From a virus, in IMG/VR virus record IMGVR_UViG_3300023084_000171, positions 1-20,706 of that record: a stretch of 20,706 bases of DNA. One strand, 5' to 3'. This document shows positions 12,663 to 19,486 of this stretch, one piece after another. The notes under the pieces were generated by a model that saw nothing but the letters and a program-made list of their open reading frames with translations, was not told where the DNA came from and made no database searches. Both the position numbers and the translations under genes were made by a program. Position 1 is the first letter of the stretch. Each line of letters begins with the position of its first letter.

Positions 12663-13293
12663 GCCCCGGATGCGCTACGCATTTCTAAAGCACATGAAGG
12701 AACACGAGGCTCATGCCGCACAACGCGGTCTGGGCCTTCGTACATATGTGGCTGGCTCAGAAGGGCATGAGACATGCAGTGAGGCACAGAACCTTGGTCA
12801 TCACTACGTGGAGATAGCCAATGATCCGCTTGGTGCCAAGTTCAACGCAGCCGTCAACATGGCTTTGGAGGATGGCGTGGACTACGTGCTGATTATGGGG
12901 TCAGACACCTTTTTTATGCCGAGCCTATGGGACCAGTACCGTGACCTTATTCGCTTAGGCATGAAGTATGTTGGCATCCGCGACCTGTATATGTGGGACT
13001 GGAACAACAACGATGCAAGGTACTGGGAGGGATACAGGGGAGATCGCTTTTTAGAGCCGATAGGATGTGGTAGGCTGATACACAAGTCGCTGATCAAGGG
13101 CGATCTGTTTGACAACCACCGTAATAAGTCATTAGATGCGTCTGCGTCACGCCGTTTGCCCAAGGCAACAGTTATATCGTGCCGCCAAGACCTGCTTGTG
13201 TCATGCAAGGAGGAACTATCCATTACACCTATTACGCGCTTCCCAGACGCGGAGCGAGTAGACCACACCATGTTTACACCCCTGATACCATGA
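12625..13293 (+). CDS. GT-A-like glycosyltransferase, first of a tandem pair
   Basis: 222 residues. Starts with the family-2-like strand KIGIAVPVWGRPRMRYAFLKHM, then LRTYVAGSEG, the nucleotide-sugar-site segment DPLGAKFNAAVNMALEDGVDYVLIMGSDTFF (GSD at 92-94 in the place of the metal-binding DxD) and WDQYRDLI. Likely transfers a sugar from a nucleotide sugar; the acceptor is unknown (phage DNA, virion protein or host surface). The C-terminus is short. Overlaps neighbours by 38 bp and 4 bp. Confidence 0.65.
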   Translation: MTKIGIAVPVWGRPRMRYAFLKHMKEHEAHAAQRGLGLRTYVAGSEGHETCSEAQNLGHHYVEIANDPLGAKFNAAVNMALEDGVDYVLIMGSDTFFMPSLWDQYRDLIRLGMKYVGIRDLYMWDWNNNDARYWEGYRGDRFLEPIGCGRLIHKSLIKGDLFDNHRNKSLDASASRRLPKATVISCRQDLLVSCKEELSITPITRFPDAERVDHTMFTPLIP

Positions 13294-13970
13294 AAATCGT
13301 CATACCTGCCTACGGCCGCCACGAACTAACACGCCGCGTAGCCCTGTACTACGACGACCTTGGCTACGATGCCATTATAGTAGAAACGCCCGACGAGGAT
13401 GGGAACCTGTCAGGCGTAGAGGACAAGGTGGTTGCACAGCAGCACGATGAGGATGGCAATGTATTGGTGGGCAGGAAGTTTAACGACGCACTAAAGTATG
13501 CCGCTAACTTTGACGACGATGTGGTCCTAACGGGCAGCGACTCCCTGCTCTCTCCCGCATACCTGAAGCATCTTGATGCCTACAAGGAGGACTACCTTGA
13601 GATCAGCGGGTGCCACTTCTTTGACCCAAAGGAGAAACAGGTAACCTTTATAGACAAATTCCTGTGTGGCAGCGGCAAGTACATGAGTAAGCGCATGATG
13701 GACAACTGCGATTGGTCACCCTACGATGACACAAGGGGCCGCAATGTTGACGCTGGACCGAAGAGTTGCATCCCCGACGGCAGCCGCAGGAACTCATACA
13801 ACAGCACCCGCACCTTCCCCGCCTGTCTTGAGATCCGCAACAGCGAGAATATGTGGGGTCTTGGGTGGGTTCAGTCTCAGCCCTCTGCGACCACACTGAG
13901 CGTTCACGAGACGCGCACCATCTTTCAGCATGACTATTGCCAGAAGGTTGATTGGTGGACATCAGCTTGA
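13290..13970 (+). CDS. GT-A-like glycosyltransferase, second of a tandem pair
   Basis: 226 residues. MKIVIPAYGRHELTRRVALYYDDLGYD and VLVGRKFNDALKYAANFDDDVVLTGSDSLLSP mirror the preceding protein (same VGxKFNxA ... GSD order, GSD at 82-84), pointing to a diverged duplication. The second half (ISGCHFFDPKEK, FLCGSGKYMSKRMMDNCDW) is specific to this copy. ATG 13290 overlaps the previous stop as ATGA; a longer upstream extension is not supported. It is the last gene of the rightward operon, and its 3' end overlaps the convergent exonuclease gene by 9 bp. Confidence 0.65.
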   Translation: MKIVIPAYGRHELTRRVALYYDDLGYDAIIVETPDEDGNLSGVEDKVVAQQHDEDGNVLVGRKFNDALKYAANFDDDVVLTGSDSLLSPAYLKHLDAYKEDYLEISGCHFFDPKEKQVTFIDKFLCGSGKYMSKRMMDNCDWSPYDDTRGRNVDAGPKSCIPDGSRRNSYNSTRTFPACLEIRNSENMWGLGWVQSQPSATTLSVHETRTIFQHDYCQKVDWWTSA

Positions 13971-14870
13971 TGCAAGTATGTTGCCCCTTTGGGCAGTTGT
14001 CTTATCGGATACCCTGCCACGGCTAAAGCCATTGCAGTCTTTACACTTGTAGAGATGATAGCGTGTAGTATTGCTATATGCGTGGCGATCCACTGGCTCT
14101 ATATTATTGCTTCCGCACTTGACACACTTTACCTGCTCGTTCTCGCTGTATAGCGACACATTGGGGTGGGTCTTGTGGTATGGGCGCACCTTCAGATATA
14201 GCTCCTCCAGTAGAAGGACATCCTGCTCATTGTAGCGGATCATCGTGTCAAAGGCATCCCTGTCTCCATCAAGGCACCTGATCCACAGGCTCATGCCCTC
14301 ATGCTCCATCTTCCTGCCGATGCCAAGGTCTTGGCCCAGCTCATCAAGCCTGTTGCTATCAAAGCCAAAGTACTTCCTTGCAATCTTTAGTGTGTCTACG
14401 CTGGTGTAGGGACTGGTGGGTGGCAATCCATGCATTAGGAACCGGGCATTCATCATCTTGATGTCAAACCTGTCGCCATTGTGAGCGACGACAATATCTG
14501 CATCATCAAGAAGGTGCCACAGGGACTCGCACACCTTGAAGTCATCCTGCATATTACCATAAGCAAGGATGCTGTCTGATATAACATCCTCATGTCCCAG
14601 CCATTTGGCAGACCACGTAAGAACCTTTCCAGGCTTATCAATGACCATATCTTTGTTGATATAGGTCGTCTTTCTTCGCCAGTAAAAGCAGGTGCCGGGT
14701 GCCGTCTCAATGTCAAAGACAAGGATCTTTGGCTGGCCCCTTTTTATCTTATTCCTGGATATAAAGTCGTGTACTGTGGACTTTGGCTTACCAATGGCTT
14801 CGGCAATCTCGCGTATAGAAAGGTGGCCGCCACTGTATAACTCCATTGCTCTTTCCTGCCATGGTTCCAT
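13962..14870 (-). CDS. HTH + DEDDy 3'-5' exonuclease + zinc ribbon
   Basis: 302 residues with three modules. Residues 17-40 (LSIREIAEAIGKPKSTVHDFISRN) are a resolvase/transposase-like helix-turn-helix. Residues 48-230 are an RNase H-fold exonuclease of the DNA-polymerase-B/RNase_H_2 type: FDIET (Asp53, Glu55), VVAHNGDRFD (Asp136), SVDTLKIARKYF and YNEQDVLLLEELY (Asp217 with Tyr213). The end has CVKCGSN and CKDCNG, a zinc ribbon (Cys249, 252, 276, 279). It probably trims or proofreads DNA 3' ends at a targeted site. ATG 14870 is chosen: it overlaps the endolysin stop as TAATG and has GGTGGA upstream; ATG 14900 is the alternative. Last gene of the late operon. Confidence 0.8.
   Translation of the reverse strand: MEPWQERAMELYSGGHLSIREIAEAIGKPKSTVHDFISRNKIKRGQPKILVFDIETAPGTCFYWRRKTTYINKDMVIDKPGKVLTWSAKWLGHEDVISDSILAYGNMQDDFKVCESLWHLLDDADIVVAHNGDRFDIKMMNARFLMHGLPPTSPYTSVDTLKIARKYFGFDSNRLDELGQDLGIGRKMEHEGMSLWIRCLDGDRDAFDTMIRYNEQDVLLLEELYLKVRPYHKTHPNVSLYSENEQVKCVKCGSNNIEPVDRHAYSNTTRYHLYKCKDCNGFSRGRVSDKTTAQRGNILASS
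13981..13996 (+). terminator. Weak hairpin after the rightward operon
   Basis: TTGCCC-CTTT-GGGCAG forms a 6-bp stem with one U-G pair, 10 bp after the last plus-strand stop, followed by UUGUCUUAU instead of a true U-tract. It lies inside the minus-strand exonuclease gene. Only a possible terminator. Confidence 0.3.
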
Positions 14871-15286
14871 TATCCGTTCCACCGACGCATACTGCGCCAT
14901 ACGTCAAGATGAATGAACTTATTCTGTTCGTAGATGCCTATGCCGCCAACGTCAAGGTCCTCGGCAAACTCTGCTATCCGTTTTAGGCTTATGCCCCTAA
15001 CAACGATGTCGGCAGCCATGCCCTTCTTATGCGTACTGTTCTTGCTACCACCCACCAGCTCGTTGTAGTCAGCAGTCCTATATGCAGATAGGATATGCAC
15101 GGGCTTGCCGAAGTGCGCCCTGATTGTCTGCAATAGTGCTACCAGGGAGGGGTGAATCAGTACGACATCTGAACCATCGTTACAGGCAAACTCGCCCAAA
15201 ACAAAATTATCGGCAAGCGCAAGGTCCCCGCCGTGACGAGACAGCGAGAACTCCTGCACTTCCGATAACAATGCTTCACAGAACAT
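14870..15286 (-). CDS. M15A-type peptidase endolysin
   Basis: 138 residues, zinc D-Ala-D-Ala carboxypeptidase/L-Ala-D-Glu peptidase family (M15A), a common phage endolysin that cuts peptidoglycan stem peptides. Landmarks: LADNFVLGEFAC near the start, VHILSAYRTADYN, STHKKGMAADI (His86, Asp93) and FIHLDVW (His126, Asp128), giving the H-x6-D ... H zinc site. No signal peptide, so it needs the holin encoded just upstream. ATG 15286 lacks a strong ribosome binding site; 38 bp separate it from the holin gene. It is TAATG-coupled to the exonuclease. Confidence 0.9.
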   Translation of the reverse strand: MFCEALLSEVQEFSLSRHGGDLALADNFVLGEFACNDGSDVVLIHPSLVALLQTIRAHFGKPVHILSAYRTADYNELVGGSKNSTHKKGMAADIVVRGISLKRIAEFAEDLDVGGIGIYEQNKFIHLDVWRSMRRWNG

Positions 15287-15324
15287 AGTTCAGTGTTTAG
15301 GTTCCGTGAATATACACAAAGATG

Positions 15325-15591
15325 CTAACCGTTGTCAACATCCTCGGCTGGCTTCCCTTCTGGGATCAGCATGGCGGCAACAGCGGCAAGAGCCGTGATA
15401 GCTTCCCAGATAACCTGCAACTCTTCCATGCCGATGGGCAGGAACTGGGCAATAATGGCAAGGCCAGCCCAGGTAGAGGCTTCTTTCAGTCGGTCAAGTA
15501 GTTTCTTAATCATCGTTGGTAGTACGGTTGGTGGTACAAGTGCAGCCACAGGAATCTGCTCCGGTGGGTGCGGCTTTATCTTCTGGGGCAT
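15325..15591 (-). CDS. Holin
   Basis: 88 residues with a hydrophobic core: STWAGLAIIAQFLPIG and WEAITALAAVAAMLIPEGK, two likely membrane spans after KKLLDRLKEA. The STWAGLA...LIPE pattern is typical of small phage holins that sit next to the endolysin. It forms the membrane lesion that releases the M15 peptidase. ATG 15591 overlaps the upstream stop as TAATG; an internal ATG at 15513 would remove a Pro-rich 26-residue extension and give a more usual holin, possibly a dual start, but neither has a good ribosome binding site. Confidence 0.75.
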   Translation of the reverse strand: MPQKIKPHPPEQIPVAALVPPTVLPTMIKKLLDRLKEASTWAGLAIIAQFLPIGMEELQVIWEAITALAAVAAMLIPEGKPAEDVDNG

Positions 15592-15653
15592 TACTTCTTC
15601 TTACGCTTGTAAGACTTCATCTTGGTTTTCTTAGCGTATTTACCGTAGGGCAT
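15591..15653 (-). CDS. Tiny Lys-rich peptide (20 aa)
   Basis: MPYGKYAKKTKMKSYKRKKK: half of the residues are basic. GAGGA lies 5 bp before the ATG at 15653, and the stop overlaps the holin start. Too short for an automatic call, but well signposted. Could bind nucleic acid or virion protein, or exist to couple translation of the holin. Confidence 0.55.
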   Translation of the reverse strand: MPYGKYAKKTKMKSYKRKKK

Positions 15654-15672
15654 AGTGTCCTCGTTGTTTTGG

Positions 15673-15957
15673 TTACCACATCTTGCACGACCAGTAGCGT
15701 GGCGTAAAAACGTCCTTCGCTGTGTCGCACTTGTGTCTTGCACGAAAAGAGGCACGGCGCTCGGGGTTGCTCTTCTTGATCCGCATATTGGGATCGCCAA
15801 AGCGTACCAGCTTCACCTGGTCGCCCTTCTTCGCCAGCACCGCAAACTTCTTACGCTCTCCCGGTGTCCTTTTCGGCTTGTTGTATCCGCTGAAGGTTTC
15901 GCCCCGGTAGAGTAGTCGTCCGCCTTTGGTTTTTGAGACATCCTTTGTTGTGGCCAT
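15673..15957 (-). CDS. Conserved small phage protein (DUF5872-like)
   Basis: 94 residues, very basic. The core FAVLAKKGDQVKLVRFGDPNMRIKKSNPERRASFRARHKCDTAKDVFTPRYWSCKMW is a family I recognise from many environmental phages (FGDPNM..., FRARHxCD..KD, YWSCKxW); I believe it is the DUF5872 group. Function unknown; two conserved Cys and the Arg-rich region suggest a virion or nucleic-acid role. Lies with the late genes just upstream of lysis. No clear ribosome binding site at 15957. Confidence 0.75.
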   Translation of the reverse strand: MATTKDVSKTKGGRLLYRGETFSGYNKPKRTPGERKKFAVLAKKGDQVKLVRFGDPNMRIKKSNPERRASFRARHKCDTAKDVFTPRYWSCKMW

Positions 15958-15961
15958 GGTT

Positions 15962-16324
15962 CTAATCGTCTATGTTCCAACCACGGTTCTGCGCTATCTC
16001 ATAGGCATTATCTGCCCGAACACGCGCCCGTTGGTAGGTGTCTATGGTCCTCTCCCTGATGTAGTCAGCCGTCATTTTGGCTGGCTCACCGTTGAGAGTG
16101 CGATATTCAACCTCACCTGCCACCACGCTACGGATAATCAGACCGTCACCCGTATAGTGGATTGATGCCACCGATCCTCCATTGGAAAGCGGCAAAAACA
16201 CCTCTGCATCCTCATCATAGGCGCGAACGAAAGACGGCTCATCCATGTCAAGGAAGTCGCCAATGCGACCTACCAGCTCATTGAGCAGTTCAAGATCCTC
16301 GTCGCTGAAATCAGACATATCCAT
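15962..16324 (-). CDS. Acidic phage hypothetical protein (120 aa)
   Basis: Not recognised. 120 residues, strongly acidic at the start (DFSDEDLELLNELVGRIGDFLDMDE) and mixed alpha/beta afterwards (GDGLIIRSVVAGEVEYRTLNGEPAKMTADYIRERTIDTYQRARV). ATG 16324 or 16318; neither has a good ribosome binding site. It follows the hairpin at 16367-16422, so its level may be reduced relative to upstream genes. Ends 4 bp before the next gene. Confidence 0.65.
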   Translation of the reverse strand: MDMSDFSDEDLELLNELVGRIGDFLDMDEPSFVRAYDEDAEVFLPLSNGGSVASIHYTGDGLIIRSVVAGEVEYRTLNGEPAKMTADYIRERTIDTYQRARVRADNAYEIAQNRGWNIDD

Positions 16325-16366
16325 GCTTTTCTATGCCTATGAAAAGAGTGAAAAGTGTGAAAAAGT

Positions 16367-16422
16367 AGGCGGGACTCACCCCCCGGCAGGTGAGGGATCA
16401 GGGGTTTGGGGGTGGCCCGCCT
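16367..16422 (-). terminator. Branched hairpin with T5, partial late terminator
   Basis: In minus-strand order, AGGCGGG (16422-16416) pairs with CCCGCCT (16373-16367), enclosing an inner CTCACC/GGTGAG hairpin (16394-16389, 16380-16375). ACTTTTTC follows, a modest U-tract. It overlaps the stop codon of the gene at 16422 and separates tail genes from the lysis group. Probably tunes expression. Confidence 0.5.
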
Positions 16423-16799
16423 TAGTCTTGTACTTGGTTCTCAGTAAACAGCCAAGAGATGAGAAGCTCCTGTGACCCACTGATGCCATCAGCAAACTCC
16501 ATCAGATCCTCTGAGAACGTATATGGTGTGTAGTCAACCATCTCATCTGTGTCAAGCAGGAAGTTCTCAAATCGCGTGTAGAACTCATCGCCGTCAGACG
16601 GCCCTTCTGCCCCCAGAGTAGGCTCCCACTTATGCTCTTCCTTATCAGCCCTGATCCACTCAATGATGTCATCCCAGAATGGCTGCATCTGCTTGACGTT
16701 GTGTTTGCAACGGCGACGCAGTTTGCCGCTCTCACTGGTCATAAAGAGCTTCTCAAGGATTGGCTTGCTTTGCCAGATTCTGATGTACTGTACTTTCAT
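16422..16799 (-). CDS. Phage hypothetical protein (125 aa)
   Basis: Not recognised. 125 residues: basic start (MKVQYIRIWQSKPILEKLFM ... KLRRRCKHNVKQMQPFWDDIIEWIRADKEEHKW) and a long acidic C-terminal half (DEFYTRFENFLLDTDEMVDY ... DLMEFADGISGSQELLISWLF). Clear ribosome binding site GAGGG 5 bp before ATG 16799. Sits between tail and lysis genes in the late operon. Confidence 0.7.
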   Translation of the reverse strand: MKVQYIRIWQSKPILEKLFMTSESGKLRRRCKHNVKQMQPFWDDIIEWIRADKEEHKWEPTLGAEGPSDGDEFYTRFENFLLDTDEMVDYTPYTFSEDLMEFADGISGSQELLISWLFTENQVQD

Positions 16800-16815
16800 T
16801 GATCCCTCGGTTTAG

Positions 16816-16932
16816 TTACTTCTTATACCCGCTGGCATAGGCGGCACGAGCCACCGCTTGGGCCTTCTTCTTGGTTGGAAATGGACCCTTGCCGCCCCAG
16901 TACCAACCATCTTGTTTCTTGCGAATAGGCAT
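16816..16932 (-). CDS. Small conserved phage protein (38 aa)
   Basis: 38 residues, MPIRKKQDGWYWGGKGPFPT then KKKAQAVARAAYASGYKK. The DGWYWGxxGPFxTKxKAxxVxRAAYAxGY pattern is a recurrent small late-region phage protein that I recognise; its function is not known. ATG 16932 overlaps the stop of the upstream gene as TAATG. It is too short for default gene callers but well supported by pattern and coupling. Confidence 0.75.
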   Translation of the reverse strand: MPIRKKQDGWYWGGKGPFPTKKKAQAVARAAYASGYKK

Positions 16933-17492
16933 TATGCTGGCCAATTAGGATATGCTGCTATGTCGTATTCCATAGCAGCAGCAATATTCATTTGCAGCAG
17001 ATCCTGTTCAAGGCTATCTGATGCGGTTCGCACTGCCTCAATCCAATCCCACGCCACCGAGATGCTTGCCAGTTCCGCTTGCTCATCATCAGTTAGGGGG
17101 CTGACGCTCTGCAAGGTCAGAACGCGCATCGTCATATTGCGCTGCTTCCAATCAGGATACCTTGCAAGAATCAACTCCCCAGCATAATTCTTGACCATGC
17201 TGATCTTGCGATTGTAGTACGCATTGATCTCTTCTTGTGGTCTCGGTACTGCTGCGCCCCATTGTTGCACGTAGTGATCGCCCTGCCTTACGGGGTCTAC
17301 CTGTACGTTAACGTGCGAATACTGACTCTCTGGCGGCTCCGTTTGGACGAGCGGATAAATACCCATTTCAGGGTTGACGTATCCCGTCATTACCTTTGGA
17401 AACGATACATGAGGGAAACGGCGCAAAATGCTAATCCGTGCCACTGGGTGGGACAGCGTTCCATCTTGGTTTTCTATGACGAACGTACTCAT
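16932..17492 (-). CDS. Tail-fibre-assembly-like protein
   Basis: 186 residues. The segment KNYAGELILARYPDWKQRNMTMR resembles the conserved YPxWKQxN region of phage tail-fibre assembly/chaperone proteins, and it lies directly after three tail genes. The N-terminal part (FVIENQDGTLSHPVARISILRRFPHVSFP ... VDPVRQGDHYVQQWGAA) looks like the beta-rich start of that group. It likely helps fibre trimerisation or attaches to tips. ATGA overlap with the propeller gene. Confidence 0.65.
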   Translation of the reverse strand: MSTFVIENQDGTLSHPVARISILRRFPHVSFPKVMTGYVNPEMGIYPLVQTEPPESQYSHVNVQVDPVRQGDHYVQQWGAAVPRPQEEINAYYNRKISMVKNYAGELILARYPDWKQRNMTMRVLTLQSVSPLTDDEQAELASISVAWDWIEAVRTASDSLEQDLLQMNIAAAMEYDIAAYPNWPA

Positions 17493-18544
17493 GGCGTATA
17501 CGTGATAAATGTTTTAATGTTATTTAGGTAGGTTGCGTCTGTAACTGTTGATAGCAATGAAACGGATGTTTCTGAGTCCCATTCCCAGATATGAAACCTG
17601 TTCACGCCAGCATCTCCCGAAATAATATAATTACCAGTTACTGCCATGCCGTACCCCATCAGGGAGGCTCCACTTGGAACATCACTTGCAAGAATAGTAA
17701 AGGTGGAGCCGTCGTATCCAATTATCATAAGCCTGTCATCGTCTCTTGCAGTAACGGCAACAACGCTTTTATAAGTAGTTGAGTATAGATCGGCTGGCAA
17801 GGCGCGTATGTTTGATACTCTGTCGTAGTTAACACTGTCTTCCACATAGTATTCGCTATCTGGAGTAAGGTCCGAGCCAAACTCTATCACGGCTAAATAA
17901 TTAATACCACCATGCCACAGGTAATTATTTCCATCAACAGGGCTAACATCCCACTCAATAGACTCTCGTGAGTCAGAAGTAATAGAGAGAGACTCTACTG
18001 TTTCTGATCCCATCGCAGAGTTGGCAAGAGCAAAGGAAGTTAATTGGGTGCCAGCGTTTTGTACAGTAAATGCTCTATTGAATCCTGAATCAGGCACAAA
18101 ACGATTCCCAATAGCAGAAGCTCTGGTATTTGCTGACGGGGATGCTGGATTACTAATATCAATTGTAAGAATACCGCGAGTGTTTGTACCCTGCGTTACA
18201 ATAAAATCTTTGTCGGGATGCGCGTATACAAACTGAGGATCGGTATCTGGAGAAATACTTACATTGGCAGTAAATGACATACTTGACGGATCAGAGACAT
18301 CAATAATGTTAATAGAGTCGCCAACTCTATGTGCCGAATATAAATACCCATCCTTAATCGCTACCCTGTTGGCTTGGTCTTGACTATGTGGCCTTGTAAT
18401 GCGACTAACAAAACTTGGGCTTGACGGGTCGGTAATGTCATAGCAATTAAGATAGTCGTCATCATCATAAGCAAGCAGATGTGTATCTGGGCCGCTTGCC
18501 GCCGCAGTCGGCCTCCTAAGAGCTAACATTTCTGGTGTAAACAT
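17489..18544 (-). CDS. Beta-propeller (LVIVD-repeat-like) tail protein
   Basis: 351 residues with repeated propeller-type blades: YLNCYDITDPSSPSFVSRI, INIIDVSDPSSMSFTANV and LTIDISNPASPSANTRA near residues 30-140, the LVIVD/choice-of-anchor type repeat (xxxDISDPxxP), then longer blades (VIEFGSDLTPDSEYYVED, RLMIIGYDGSTFTILA, FHIWEWDSETSVSLLSTV). Asp-rich loops suit calcium or sugar contacts. No signal peptide, and it lies between tail-fibre genes, so a receptor-binding tip is the likely role. One base separates it from the preceding stop. Confidence 0.65.
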   Translation of the reverse strand: MFTPEMLALRRPTAAASGPDTHLLAYDDDDYLNCYDITDPSSPSFVSRITRPHSQDQANRVAIKDGYLYSAHRVGDSINIIDVSDPSSMSFTANVSISPDTDPQFVYAHPDKDFIVTQGTNTRGILTIDISNPASPSANTRASAIGNRFVPDSGFNRAFTVQNAGTQLTSFALANSAMGSETVESLSITSDSRESIEWDVSPVDGNNYLWHGGINYLAVIEFGSDLTPDSEYYVEDSVNYDRVSNIRALPADLYSTTYKSVVAVTARDDDRLMIIGYDGSTFTILASDVPSGASLMGYGMAVTGNYIISGDAGVNRFHIWEWDSETSVSLLSTVTDATYLNNIKTFITYTP

Positions 18545-18545
18545 C

Positions 18546-19484
18546 TTACTTGCTGTCTAAGGATGAGACGATACCATGCCACGTAGTGCCACCGTCCCGT
18601 GTATAAAACACGAGTATATCAACACCTGCGGCTGTTAGCGTCGGCGCAGTACCGCCTTCCCAATCTACTGCTGCGGGAAACGTGAGGGTAAACGCGCCGC
18701 CGTTGGTCAACTCAAGAACAAAACTGGTAGCATCGCCAGATGCAATAGGGTTTGAGAATGTCAATGTGAGGTTGCCGCCAATGGTTGCTGTGTGAACGTT
18801 GCCGTTCTCAAGATCAATGGTCGTGGCTGTGGTGATGCTGCCGTGAGCGTAGACCTCCATCGCATAATCCTTAACAAGCGGCCGTGTTAGCAGGTTATCT
18901 TGCAGATTAGCCTCTGCCGCAAAAGTCAGCGTGTTTGCCGAGGTATCAATCGTCTTATTAGTTAGCGTTTGTGTATCGCTCGTGCCAACAACATCTCCAG
19001 ATGGAGCAGTTACGGCTGACGTTGCGCCGCCACTTATCTTAACAAGTCCATTATAGGCAGACACATCGGCCTCAAGGCCACCAACCTCGTGAATGAGTAC
19101 GCCAGAGGTTATGTCATTTGCAGAAATGCTGGCAGCCGTAAGAACTGCGCCCTGTGCATCCAGCACCTGCATCAGGTTGCCCTCAAGACGCAGGGAGTAT
19201 CCAGCCCCAAGAGAAGTGTCCTTTGGGATGATGCGACGAGCCGTGCCGCCACTTGGCGTGTGATATAGGTTCACAGTGCGGGCAGACGAGTCCGTGTTAA
19301 CAAGTACAATCGTCTTGGCAACGTCTGTACCAGCGGAGGTATACAGATCGCCAATAGTCGCCGCAAGCTGGCCGTCAGCAAGGTTCTTCAGGGTTGTGCC
19401 CTGCAAGCCGCTGATGTGATAATCAACTACTGTTGCGGCACTTGCGTCGCCTTGGATCTTGTCGCCGTTCTCAATAACAAACAT
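18546..19484 (-). CDS. Tail-fibre-like structural protein
   Basis: 312 residues, Thr/Ala/Gly-rich with beta character. TDTQTLTNKTIDTSANTLTFA is the LTNKTI motif common in phage tail-fibre and tail-associated proteins. The C-terminal part (TATIGGNLTLTFSNPIASGD, FVLELTNGGAFTLTFPAAVDWEGG, ILVFYTRDGGTTWHGIV) is a beta domain repeatedly found at ends of such fibres. Starts 2 bp after the stop of the repetitive fibre gene. Confidence 0.7.
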   Translation of the reverse strand: MFVIENGDKIQGDASAATVVDYHISGLQGTTLKNLADGQLAATIGDLYTSAGTDVAKTIVLVNTDSSARTVNLYHTPSGGTARRIIPKDTSLGAGYSLRLEGNLMQVLDAQGAVLTAASISANDITSGVLIHEVGGLEADVSAYNGLVKISGGATSAVTAPSGDVVGTSDTQTLTNKTIDTSANTLTFAAEANLQDNLLTRPLVKDYAMEVYAHGSITTATTIDLENGNVHTATIGGNLTLTFSNPIASGDATSFVLELTNGGAFTLTFPAAVDWEGGTAPTLTAAGVDILVFYTRDGGTTWHGIVSSLDSK

Positions 19485-19486
19485 AG

